Source: Eggerthellaceae bacterium (GTDB taxonomy: Bacteria > Actinomycetota > Coriobacteriia > Coriobacteriales > Eggerthellaceae). From it: a stretch of DNA of 11,510 nucleotides. The stretch covers positions 1 to 11,510 of the forward strand of contig JAFUCW010000473.1 in the NCBI GenBank assembly GCA_017459485.1, in the 5' to 3' direction. The notes beneath the pieces were generated by a model. It saw only the letters and a program-made list of their open reading frames with translations, had not been told where the DNA came from and did no database searches. The position numbers and the translations under genes were made by a program. Positions 1 to 6,700 of this stretch are shown here, piece by piece (position 1 is the first letter of the stretch; every line of letters begins with the position of its first letter).

Positions 1-39
1 ATCCGCGTGCCGAGGGTTCAAGTCCCCCCCTGACCACCA
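1..39 (+). tRNA. tRNA, 3' part only (5' half outside the window)
   Basis: The first 39 bases read as the 3' end of a tRNA. There is a T-loop core TTCAAGT at 17-23, flanking T-stem strands GAGGG (12-16) and CCCCC (24-28), the 3' acceptor strand CCTGACC (29-35), discriminator A36 and an encoded CCA (37-39). The T-stem carries one A-C mismatch (13 with 27). Bases 2-6 (TCCGC) could be the 3' side of an anticodon stem with a 5-nt variable region, which would make it a class I tRNA. The anticodon is not in the window, so the isotype cannot be assigned. An intrinsic terminator follows directly. Confidence 0.85.
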
Positions 40-47
40 TATCTATT

Positions 48-74
48 ACGCCGTTCTGACGAACGGCGTTTTTT
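48..74 (+). terminator. Intrinsic terminator of the tRNA
   Basis: A perfect 9-bp stem, ACGCCGTTC (48-56) with GAACGGCGT (61-69), has a TGAC loop and runs into six T residues (69-74). It lies 8 nt after the tRNA CCA end, on the plus strand. This is a textbook Rho-independent terminator for the tRNA transcript. Confidence 0.9.
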
Positions 75-83
75 CATACGAAA

Positions 84-164
84 CGACCCGACGTTGCGCG
101 CCTTCCCGTTCCGACGTTCTGGCGAACGTCGGAAGCCCGCACCATTCGACCTGACGTTGCGCGC
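84..164. repeat. Direct repeat pair flanking a second hairpin
   Basis: An 18-bp direct repeat, consensus CGACC(C/T)GACGTTGCGCGC, occurs at 84-101 and 147-164 with one mismatch. Between the copies lies a perfect 9-bp inverted repeat, CCGACGTTC (111-119) with GAACGTCGG (124-132), loop TGGC. This hairpin closely resembles the tRNA terminator hairpin at 48-69 but has no T-tract on either strand. It could be a decayed duplicate of the terminator or a weak 3' structure for the minus-strand gene ending at 180. The rest of 75-179 shows nothing else I recognise. Confidence 0.5.
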
Positions 165-179
165 GCATCTGGCGGCACG

Positions 180-1958
180 CTAGTATCCCAGCTCGTTTGC
201 CATGGCCGTTGCGAGAGCGCCGTATTCTTTCGCACAGCGGTACCACAGATAGAGCCACTCGCCTACCGGGTCGCCGCACGAATCCTTGTACAGGGCCCAC
301 ACGAACCAGTAGAAACTGATCACACACACGTATGCGACGCAATGGAACAAGTCTTCGGGTTCAGGATCTCCACCGAAGTACAGACGCAGGCAACGCAGTG
401 CGTCCTCGTAGGTGTAATGCTCCGAGCAGCAGATAAACACCCCTAGGTCGCTTGCGTAGTCGCTCATGCCGGAGTACTCCCAGTCGATCAGGTCCATGCT
501 CGTGTCCGTGACAAGGAAATTGGGAGAATAGAAGTCGTTGTGGCACAGGCAGATGCGTCCCCCATGCTCCATGGCCTGTTCGTTGAGTCCGTCTGCGGTC
601 GCGAAAAGCTGCTCGAAGTCCTTGAACGCGGTGCGCTCGGCGGCATCGAGCATGCCGATCATGTCCTTGGTCGCCGAATGCATATCGTAGCGAAAGCCCG
701 TGTCCACTCCACAGTCATGCAACGTGCGAACCATCTTCATGGCCGACTCGACCTGGCCCCAATTGCGGTAGTCCAAAATGTCAGCGCCTTCGACGTAACG
801 CGAGATCTTCCAACCCGCGTCGGAGTCCTCGTATATATATGTGGTGTCCAGGCCCAACCTCTTGCCCACTTCCTGGCTTGCCGCCTCGCTGGCTCGATTG
901 ATGATGGCGTCCGTGCCCGCTCCTGGATGACGATAAACAAAGCCCTTTCCATCCACGTAGAAACGGAAAGAAAGATTGGTTAACCCCTGCTTGATGGGGG
1001 CAATGTCGCGAATTTCGGACCGTGCGCACCCGAGCACCCTGCAGATGTTGTCCATAATCGACGAGTCGACGTTGTCGATAAACTCCGAGTCGAATGCCTG
1101 AAGGTCGGAAAGAGAGTCGAACTCCCAGATGACACCTGCGGGATATTCCCGCAACACCATGTGCAGCCGATCCACATGGAACCGATAGACGTCTTCCCAA
1201 AGCATGTCGGCGGTCGCAGGCTGGTCGTAGATCTCTTGCAGGATGCGCACAAACTCCTCCGAATAGGAACGGTCCCAGTAGGCATGCCCAAGCATGTACC
1301 AGGCGTCGTGCCCACCCACCGTCACGTCTACGATGCTCTTTTCCTTCCCTTTGGTGACCAAGCAGTACTCGTCGGTTTCACCTTCTGCGTACACCCCGGC
1401 GTAATAGGATCCAAACACGTAGCGCTCGAAGGGGTTTTCAGTGAAATAGTCGTCCGACGAGCAGATGTAGGTGTTGCCCAGCCGATCGGCGACGCGCATG
1501 ATGGTCGAGTTGTTATTGCGCACAGCATAGTCCGGATTGACCACGATGGTCACGTCGAATTCGTCCTCCAAGTAGAAGAACTGCTCCTTCATGTAGCCGA
1601 CCACGACGATCACTTCGTCGATTCCTGCTTCGTGCAGCTGACGAATCTGCCGCTCTATGAGCACCTCGCCTTTCACTTTGAGCACGCCTTTCGGACGCTC
1701 GAACGAGATGGGAGCAAACCGCGACGAAAGCCCCGCCGCCATGATTACCGCATTATCCACCTTGTAGGGTTCGAGCGCGCGCTCGCCGGCTGCGCTGAGC
1801 GCACCGTTCCCTTCTATCAGCCCCTCCCCTTTGAGCTGGCGCATGGCGGCATTGACGCTCCCCAGCGACATCCCCGTCGATTTCGCCACATCACGCTGGG
1901 TGCGATCGGAATGAGTGGCACAGTAATGCAGCACGTCGAATTGCTGTCGCGTGAGCAC
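180..1958 (-). CDS. Winged-helix / LicC-like cytidylyltransferase / LicA-like kinase fusion
   Basis: The 592-residue product has three parts. Residues 1-60 form a winged-helix DNA-binding domain (MarR/GntR-like; recognition helix near SLGSVNAAMRQL). Residues about 67-290 are a sugar-nucleotide-type nucleotidyltransferase: loop MAAGLSSRFAPISFERPK (73-90), SSDDYF with probable metal ligand D169, and a WEFDSL segment (D281) matching the second metal site of LicC. This part resembles pneumococcal LicC along its length. Residues about 310-592 form a choline/ethanolamine kinase fold like LicA: QGLTN (324-328), VYRHPG (R343), catalytic CHNDFYSPNF (472-481) and metal-binding LIDWEYSG (490-497). It would phosphorylate choline or ethanolamine and transfer CMP to give the CDP-alcohol; which alcohol is unknown. 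The start is a GTG at 1958 with AGGAGG 6 nt upstream. That ribosome site overlaps the stop codon of the upstream transporter gene, so the two are probably translationally coupled. An earlier in-frame ATG at 2057 lies inside that gene and lacks such support. No LicD-type transferase is in the window. Confidence 0.9.
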   Translation of the reverse strand: MLTRQQFDVLHYCATHSDRTQRDVAKSTGMSLGSVNAAMRQLKGEGLIEGNGALSAAGERALEPYKVDNAVIMAAGLSSRFAPISFERPKGVLKVKGEVLIERQIRQLHEAGIDEVIVVVGYMKEQFFYLEDEFDVTIVVNPDYAVRNNNSTIMRVADRLGNTYICSSDDYFTENPFERYVFGSYYAGVYAEGETDEYCLVTKGKEKSIVDVTVGGHDAWYMLGHAYWDRSYSEEFVRILQEIYDQPATADMLWEDVYRFHVDRLHMVLREYPAGVIWEFDSLSDLQAFDSEFIDNVDSSIMDNICRVLGCARSEIRDIAPIKQGLTNLSFRFYVDGKGFVYRHPGAGTDAIINRASEAASQEVGKRLGLDTTYIYEDSDAGWKISRYVEGADILDYRNWGQVESAMKMVRTLHDCGVDTGFRYDMHSATKDMIGMLDAAERTAFKDFEQLFATADGLNEQAMEHGGRICLCHNDFYSPNFLVTDTSMDLIDWEYSGMSDYASDLGVFICCSEHYTYEDALRCLRLYFGGDPEPEDLFHCVAYVCVISFYWFVWALYKDSCGDPVGEWLYLWYRCAKEYGALATAMANELGY

Positions 1959-1968
1959 GGCAAACCTC

Positions 1969-3189
1969 CTAAGCTGCTTCTTGGGATGAGCCCGCGTCGG
2001 CAGCGGCAAGCTCGAGCGTCTTCGCGCGCGCAAGCCAGCGAACGAACACCACAGCAAGAATAGCTGCGACGAACTTCCCTACGAGCAACGGCGCGATCAC
2101 GTTGGGCTGGTAGCTGGCACAAAACGACAGGTGGTCGCCGATGATGAACGAACCGGCAACGCAGTACGCAAGCACCTTCACTTTGTCGAGCGGCTCCATG
2201 TCGCGAATCATGGGGAACAATGCAAGCGCATTGGCGCTCGTGGCAAGAATGCCCGACACGGCCAGGTCCGACAGCCCGAAAAACGCGCCGATCTTGCCGA
2301 GCGGTTTGGCCAGATAGGTCTTGATCAGATATACCATGGGGAACGCCCCTGCAAGCATCATACCAATTGAACCAACCACCTCGATCGACTGGGAAAGATG
2401 GTCGGCATCGTAGGCCACAAGCGGCTCGAAGCCCCAGCCTCCGAACACCATCGTGAAAAGACCAGTGAAGTACTCGACGATGGAAAGCATGAGCACCGTA
2501 CGTGCGGCGTAGTCCACGAAGCGTCCGAACACGGTAAAGCCCTTGATCATGCCGTTGGGAATAACCTTAAGGCCCACGGCGATCAGCACGCAGATGAGAG
2601 TGATAGGAATCAAGTTGGCGAACAGGGGCCCCGTGGAAATGGCCAGCTGATAGGTGGCTTCCGCATCGCTGGAAATGAAGTCGCGGATCATGGGCTTGCT
2701 GAGCATGGTGATGACGCTTGCCACGAGCACGCCGAACGGGATGGACACGAACCCGCACATCATGCCCAACGCAAGGTACTTGTGGTCCTTCTTGTCCACC
2801 ATGCGCAGCCCGATGGGAAGCGAGTAGACGATGGTCGCGCCGGCCATGAAACCCGTGTACATGGCCATAATCCAGCTTTCGCGCGTAGCGGCAATGGCAT
2901 CGGCAGCCTGGTAACCGCCCATGTCCGTTGCCACGATGGTTGTGGAGGCAAGAGCCGGGTCCGCTCCCACCAAGCCGAACGCAGGGCCGAACACCACTTC
3001 CACAAACCACGAAATGTAGGGAATGGATGCATAGATTCCTGCAACGGAAAGAAAGATGGGGCCGATAGAGTAAATGCCCTCGATGAACTGCTGCCCCAGC
3101 TCGCTTTCGGGCCGGACCATGGACGCCACGGCCCCCACGACCATGCAGGCCATCATGAGATAGACCACTATCGTTCCTATAAGCTCCAC
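1969..3189 (-). CDS. eutH: EutH-family ethanolamine transporter
   Basis: The product has 406 residues, close to the roughly 408 of enterobacterial EutH, and is almost entirely membrane-spanning (about 10-11 hydrophobic segments by eye). Family-like stretches include ATDMGGYQAADAIA (about residues 87-100), the segment around HKYLALGMMCGFVSIPFGV, LIAVGLKVIPNGMIKGF, EVVGSIGMMLAGAFPMV and GDHLSFCA near the C-terminus; these match EutH at equivalent places. EutH mediates ethanolamine entry, but no eut catabolic or microcompartment gene is present here. Its partner is the downstream kinase/cytidylyltransferase fusion, 10 nt away, which argues for anabolic use of the imported amino alcohol. The start is GTG at 3189, preceded by GAGGAG with a 5-nt gap. 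The specificity (ethanolamine, choline or similar) is inferred, not shown. Confidence 0.88.
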   Translation of the reverse strand: MELIGTIVVYLMMACMVVGAVASMVRPESELGQQFIEGIYSIGPIFLSVAGIYASIPYISWFVEVVFGPAFGLVGADPALASTTIVATDMGGYQAADAIAATRESWIMAMYTGFMAGATIVYSLPIGLRMVDKKDHKYLALGMMCGFVSIPFGVLVASVITMLSKPMIRDFISSDAEATYQLAISTGPLFANLIPITLICVLIAVGLKVIPNGMIKGFTVFGRFVDYAARTVLMLSIVEYFTGLFTMVFGGWGFEPLVAYDADHLSQSIEVVGSIGMMLAGAFPMVYLIKTYLAKPLGKIGAFFGLSDLAVSGILATSANALALFPMIRDMEPLDKVKVLAYCVAGSFIIGDHLSFCASYQPNVIAPLLVGKFVAAILAVVFVRWLARAKTLELAAADAGSSQEAA

Positions 3190-3213
3190 GAGCGCTCCTC
3201 ACTCTCCGCCTGG

Positions 3214-3252
3214 ATGTTCAACAAATGGCGATAATATCCTATTTTTGAACAT
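3214..3252 (-). promoter_or_regulatory. Candidate operator/promoter of the eutH operon
   Basis: A perfect 8-bp inverted repeat, ATGTTCAA (3214-3221) with TTGAACAT (3245-3252), lies 25 bp upstream of the eutH GTG codon. Arm centres are 31 bp apart, about three helical turns. Between the arms the minus strand carries a -10-like TATTAT (3236-3231). No good -35 is visible. The layout suits a dimeric or paired winged-helix protein controlling this operon, and the fusion protein encoded second in the operon has such a domain. Autoregulation is inference. Confidence 0.45.
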
Positions 3253-3524
3253 TGAGGAGAAACGAAGCCAAAAGAGCACAGGTGCGGACGCGACGGGGCC
3301 AACAAGAGGAGCTAGCGCATCAAGACGGATGAAAGAGGTGGCAGCGAAGGTGGGGGGAGCAGCCGAAAGAGACGAGCAGGAGAAGGTGGGGAAAGACAGG
3401 AGAGGTGGTCGGAAGAGGCGTGTGGGAGAGGCGGGCAGAAGAGGCGGGCGTGACGAAAGGCGAAAGAGCTCGCGTCCGCACTTCGGGCGTGCACGAAGAG
3501 CGCAGGGCGTTGTGCGCGGTTCGC
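3253..3524. other. Purine-rich intergenic spacer, possible Rho-dependent 3' UTR
   Basis: About 270 bp downstream of the histidine kinase gene (minus strand) and upstream of the eutH promoter. The plus strand is strongly purine-rich, so a minus-strand transcript leaving the kinase gene would be C- and U-rich and G-poor, with many YC dinucleotides. That is the composition of Rho utilisation sites. No hairpin with a T-tract is visible after the kinase stop codon. A plus-strand reading frame across this stretch starts with TTG, has no ribosome site and encodes a low-complexity Arg/Glu/Gly-rich peptide; I do not call it. Confidence 0.45.
3401..3452. repeat. Four tandem 13-bp repeats
   Basis: Four consecutive 13-bp units begin at 3401, 3414, 3427 and 3440. 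Each starts with AGAGG(T/C)G, followed by a variable 6-bp purine-rich part. Similar AGAGGTGG strings occur at about 3334 and 3400, so the array may have degenerate outliers. The 13-bp period is not a multiple of three, which argues against coding. Confidence 0.6.
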
Positions 3525-4886
3525 CTATGCTTTGGGGAACGTGACCGTGAAGACGGTTCCGTCGGATTCGCTGCTCGTCACGGCTATCGTCGCTCCGTGT
3601 TCGTCGACGACGCTTTTGGCAATGGCAAGTCCCAGGCCGAAACCGCCAGTCCCATGGGTGCGCGCTTTGTCCGATCGGTAGAAACGGTCGAACACATGCG
3701 GCACATCCTCTGCAGGGATGGCTGCTCCGGTGTTGTGCACGCGCAAGACGCAATTGCCCCCTTGCTTAGACAGCGACACGTCGACCTTCCCCCCGTCGTC
3801 GGCGTACTTGCACGCGTTGTCGATAAGGGTCCCCACCAGACGCTGAAGGCTTTTCGGTTCGCCGTTGACCATCAGTCCCGCGGCCACATCGGAGTCCATC
3901 AACACGCCCCGCTCGAACGCGACGGATTCGAACTGCAGGACGCTCGACTGGACCAGGTCGCTGAAGTCGATCGGCGCACGAACGGAGTCGTTGCGGGCGT
4001 TTTCCGTCTGCGCAAGGTAGAGCATGTCGTTGACCAGGTCCTGCATCAACTTGGCTTCGGTTTCGGTGCTCTCTATCCATTGCATCTGGGAGGCGATGGA
4101 TGCTTCGGGGTTCGCCATGATCAGCGAATCGTTCGCGCGAATGACCGTCAGGGGCGTCTTCAGTTCGTGGCTGGCGTCGGCGACGAACTGGCGTTGCTGG
4201 GCCCATGCGCGCTCGACGGGCTCGAGCACCCAGCGAGAAAGCACCACCGCAAGACCCGCGAGCGCAAGAAAGGCGACCAGCTCCGCCAACCCCAAGGACA
4301 TCATAAGGGAGGCCATCGCGCTGTCGACATAGTTTCCGGACGCGAACGCGACGCTGTAACCGTTGACGTAGTCGCGCAGCTGATAGTACAGGTTAAGCTT
4401 GTCGATCTTGCCCGTTTCGGTGTTCTCGCGGTCAAGGATCAGGTGGCTTCGCAGGTCGTCGACGGCTTCTTCCACCGTGGTTTCGTCGAGCGAAAGGGCA
4501 TTCGACACCGTCATCTGGATGTCGCCGTTTTCGTCGAGCAGGAACGCCGACGTCGCAACGAGCGGGTCGTCGATCGCGTTGCGCGGTTCGTTTGGCTGAC
4601 GCCCCGGGGTTTTCTCCCCCATCGAGTCGAGCGTCCCGTCGGCGTCGAAACCGTATTCGTGCATGACCTGCATGCTGTCCAGCATGAGCTCTGCGGGCAT
4701 CAAGTGCATGCGCTCCGTGCGCGCGTCCAGCGCCGCGTCGATGTCAGCCATGCGCTGGGTGTAGGTCATGTAGCATGCAACCGCCAAAACTGCCAGCAGC
4801 AACAAGCCCACCATCGACGCGGTGACGGCGATGAACTTGATCTGGAATCTCCGCAGTACCGGGTCTGCGTCTTTCCCAAGAATCAC
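3525..4886 (-). CDS. Membrane sensor histidine kinase
   Basis: A 453-residue HisKA/HATPase_c kinase of the kind that pairs with OmpR/PhoB regulators. A transmembrane helix at about 17-41 and a second at about 195-219 enclose an extracytoplasmic sensor region of roughly 150 residues that I do not recognise. The H-box FVADASHELKTPLTVI places the phosphorylated histidine at H240. The ATP-binding domain has the N-box LVGTLIDNACKYADDG (N357), the F-box-like VFDRFYRSD (398-406) and the G-box GTGGFGLGLAIAK (412-424). All key residues are present, so it should be active. The start is GTG at 4886, only 3 nt after the stop codon of the response regulator gene, with the ribosome site GGGGAG inside that gene's last codons; the pair is tightly coupled. 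Its signal is unknown. The divergent polyphosphate polymerase genes are a plausible target set. Confidence 0.95.
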   Translation of the reverse strand: MILGKDADPVLRRFQIKFIAVTASMVGLLLLAVLAVACYMTYTQRMADIDAALDARTERMHLMPAELMLDSMQVMHEYGFDADGTLDSMGEKTPGRQPNEPRNAIDDPLVATSAFLLDENGDIQMTVSNALSLDETTVEEAVDDLRSHLILDRENTETGKIDKLNLYYQLRDYVNGYSVAFASGNYVDSAMASLMMSLGLAELVAFLALAGLAVVLSRWVLEPVERAWAQQRQFVADASHELKTPLTVIRANDSLIMANPEASIASQMQWIESTETEAKLMQDLVNDMLYLAQTENARNDSVRAPIDFSDLVQSSVLQFESVAFERGVLMDSDVAAGLMVNGEPKSLQRLVGTLIDNACKYADDGGKVDVSLSKQGGNCVLRVHNTGAAIPAEDVPHVFDRFYRSDKARTHGTGGFGLGLAIAKSVVDEHGATIAVTSSESDGTVFTVTFPKA

Positions 4887-4889
4887 GGA

Positions 4890-5564
4890 CTACTCCCCTT
4901 CGTCGAGGCGGTAGCCCACCTTGCGCAGCGTGACGATCCTGACCGTTGACCCCACGAAGTCGAGCTTCTTGCGCAAGAACGAGATGTAGGCCTCCACGTT
5001 GTTGTCCTCCACTTCGGAGTCGTAGCCCCACACCTTCTCTATGATGGTCTCCTTCGACACCACGCGTCCGGCATTAGCAATAAGAAGCTTGGTGATAGAG
5101 AATTCCTTGAAGCCTAGATGGATGCTCTTCTCGTTGCAGATAAGGTCGCAGCTGTCTAGGTCCAGCTTGATGTCGCCGAACTCTGCGGTCTCGAACACGA
5201 CCTCTCCTTGGCGCCGCGTAAGGGAACGCAAGCGCGCCATCAGCTCTGCCGGAGCGAAAGGCTTGGTCATGTAGTCGTCGGCGCCACTGTCCAGACCGCC
5301 CACCTTGTCGCCAAGAGCATCGCGGGCGGTCAACATGAGAACCGGTGTGGGAACCTTGCGGCGACGCAGCTCGGCCACCACTTCGAAGCCGTTCATCTTG
5401 GGAAGCATGACGTCTAGGACGATCACGTCGTAGGATCCGGTTTCGGCATACGACAGGCCGTCGACACCATCATGCACCACGTCGACCCGATAGTTGTTGT
5501 TGCACAATATCTGGGAAACGGCATCTGCAAGCCGCACGTCGTCTTCTACGATGAGCACGTACAT
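4890..5564 (-). CDS. OmpR/PhoB-family response regulator
   Basis: The 224-residue product has an N-terminal receiver domain with acidic residues E7, D8 and D9, phospho-acceptor D51 (VIVLDVMLPKMNG), T79 and K101 (MTKPF). A C-terminal winged-helix effector follows at about 125-224, with the family signature VWGYDSEVEDNNVEAYISFL and ending in VRIVTLRKVGYRL. Length and residues are complete for the family. The ATG at 5564 is preceded by AAAGGAG with an 8-nt gap. It is the first gene of the operon with the kinase and is transcribed away from the VTC/DUF4956 pair across a 198-bp region full of repeats. Regulation of both sides by this protein is a reasonable inference, not shown. Confidence 0.96.
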   Translation of the reverse strand: MYVLIVEDDVRLADAVSQILCNNNYRVDVVHDGVDGLSYAETGSYDVIVLDVMLPKMNGFEVVAELRRRKVPTPVLMLTARDALGDKVGGLDSGADDYMTKPFAPAELMARLRSLTRRQGEVVFETAEFGDIKLDLDSCDLICNEKSIHLGFKEFSITKLLIANAGRVVSKETIIEKVWGYDSEVEDNNVEAYISFLRKKLDFVGSTVRIVTLRKVGYRLDEGE

Positions 5565-5602
5565 GGCATCCGCTCCTTTCGGAATGCACCGTATTGTCCT
5601 GC

Positions 5603-5731
5603 ATACTATTCTACCAGCGATTCTTAAAGAAGCCTGAATGGCCCTTGGGACGCTAGACGCTGCCCGAAACTGAAACGAATCTTAAAAGACCTGTGACGTT
5701 TCAGTCTCTTTTCAGAAACGCTTACTAGGAT
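5603..5731. promoter_or_regulatory. Divergent control region between response regulator and VTC genes
   Basis: The region contains a perfect 9-bp inverted repeat, ACTGAAACG (5669-5677) with CGTTTCAGT (5697-5705), 19 bp apart. Two direct TTTCAG copies at 5699-5704 and 5710-5715 have an 11-bp period, as is usual for OmpR/PhoB-type sites. TCTTAAA occurs twice, at 5622-5628 and 5680-5686. A plus-strand -10-like element lies at 5723-5731 (TACTAGGAT), just after the direct repeats. On the minus strand, TAGAAT (5613-5608) or TAGTAT (5608-5603) could be the -10 of the regulator gene. The -35 regions are poor, as in activator-dependent promoters. Boundaries are approximate. Confidence 0.5.
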
Positions 5732-5762
5732 GAGCCCCGTTGGAAGAAGAAAGGTCGATATC

Positions 5763-6635
5763 ATGCAAACGCTATTGGAACCAACGGAAGTCAGCACCAC
5801 GACGATGCGGGAACCGGGCCACGTCCAGGAACACCTCCACCACGCTCATGCCAACTTCAAGCGCAAGGAGACCAAATACGTCTTGGAAGAAGGAGACTAT
5901 CTTGCGCTGATGGCGCTCATCGGCGATGCGCTCGAAGAAGACGAATACGCCTACAGCCACATCGAAAGCCTCTATTACGACACGTCGGATTGGCGCATGA
6001 TCAATCGCTCAATGGAAAAGCCACTCTATAAAGAGAAGCTGCGCGTGCGCGTCTACGGCCAGCCTGGAGAGCAGAACGTGGCGTTCGTGGAACTCACGAA
6101 GAAGTTCAAAGGCGTCGTGTACAAGCGCCGCTTCGCCATGAGCCCGCAAGGAGCGCTCGCGTTCATGGACGGCATGGATTTCGACGAGGCGATGGCCGCC
6201 TATCCGCCCAGTTCGGACGAATTGGAGCTGGAGCCCACTTGGCGCGACCGGCAAATCGCCCGCGAGATCCGCGCTTGCATCGACCGCTGGAGTCCGCTTG
6301 CCCCTGCCATGTCGATCAGTGTCGACCGCACTAGCCTGCGATCGAAGGACGGGTCTGGAGTACGCATGACCTTCGACTTCGACTCGCGTTGGCGCACCGA
6401 CCACCTGGGCTTCGGCGAAACGCCGGGCGCCCCGTTGATGGAACCCGGCCAGGTGATCTTGGAGATCAAGGCACAGGGTGCCTACCCGCTGTGGCTTGTC
6501 AAAGCACTCGATCAGGCAAAAATTTATCCTGTGTCCAACACGAAATACGGACGCGCGTACCGCGCCGCCTATCCCGTGCGCCCCGCGTTGACCAGCGACG
6601 TACAAGGCGCCCTTGCCCAACATAGCGCTGCATAA
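5763..6635 (+). CDS. VTC-domain polyphosphate polymerase-like protein
   Basis: A 290-residue single-domain protein of the VTC family (catalytic domain of yeast Vtc4, which makes polyphosphate from ATP in a tunnel lined with basic residues). Visible family features are FKRKETKYVL (32-41), ESLYYDT (68-74), KEKLRVRVYG with K92, R94 and R96, FVELTKKFKG with E110, K113 and K114, KRR at 121-123, VILEIKAQ with E234 and K236, and SNTKYGRAY (258-266). The tunnel-type basic and acidic residues are kept, so activity is likely. I prefer ATG 5763, with AAAGG 8 nt upstream, over an in-frame ATG at 5730 that has no ribosome site and overlaps the candidate -10. No transmembrane segment is seen. The neighbour 65 nt downstream is a DUF4956 membrane protein, a common partner of bacterial VTC proteins, so the two may form a membrane-associated complex. 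The true product in this organism is unproven. Confidence 0.88.
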   Translation: MQTLLEPTEVSTTTMREPGHVQEHLHHAHANFKRKETKYVLEEGDYLALMALIGDALEEDEYAYSHIESLYYDTSDWRMINRSMEKPLYKEKLRVRVYGQPGEQNVAFVELTKKFKGVVYKRRFAMSPQGALAFMDGMDFDEAMAAYPPSSDELELEPTWRDRQIAREIRACIDRWSPLAPAMSISVDRTSLRSKDGSGVRMTFDFDSRWRTDHLGFGETPGAPLMEPGQVILEIKAQGAYPLWLVKALDQAKIYPVSNTKYGRAYRAAYPVRPALTSDVQGALAQHSAA

Positions 6636-6700
6636 ATCACCTTCCCCCGCCCCGTTCGGCCGACTGTGCCATACGGGCCCAATGAAACAAGGAGACCACC

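Noticed and set aside
1161..3234. Two plus-strand open frames opposite the eutH operon (1161-2063 and 2398-3234)
   Set aside because: His/Arg-rich shadows of the EutH and fusion genes, with no independent support.
3245..3544. Plus-strand small basic protein in the purine-rich spacer
   Set aside because: TTG start, no ribosome site, low-complexity Arg/Glu/Gly composition caused by the purine bias, and it overlaps the end of the kinase gene.
3405..4949. Long plus-strand open frame opposite the histidine kinase and regulator genes
   Set aside because: It is the mirror of two well-supported minus-strand genes with complete motifs. It has no ribosome site and no recognisable domain, as expected from codon bias in GC-rich DNA.
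5730..5762. Upstream ATG start for the VTC gene
   Set aside because: No ribosome site, and it overlaps the candidate -10; the ATG at 5763 has AAAGG at good spacing.
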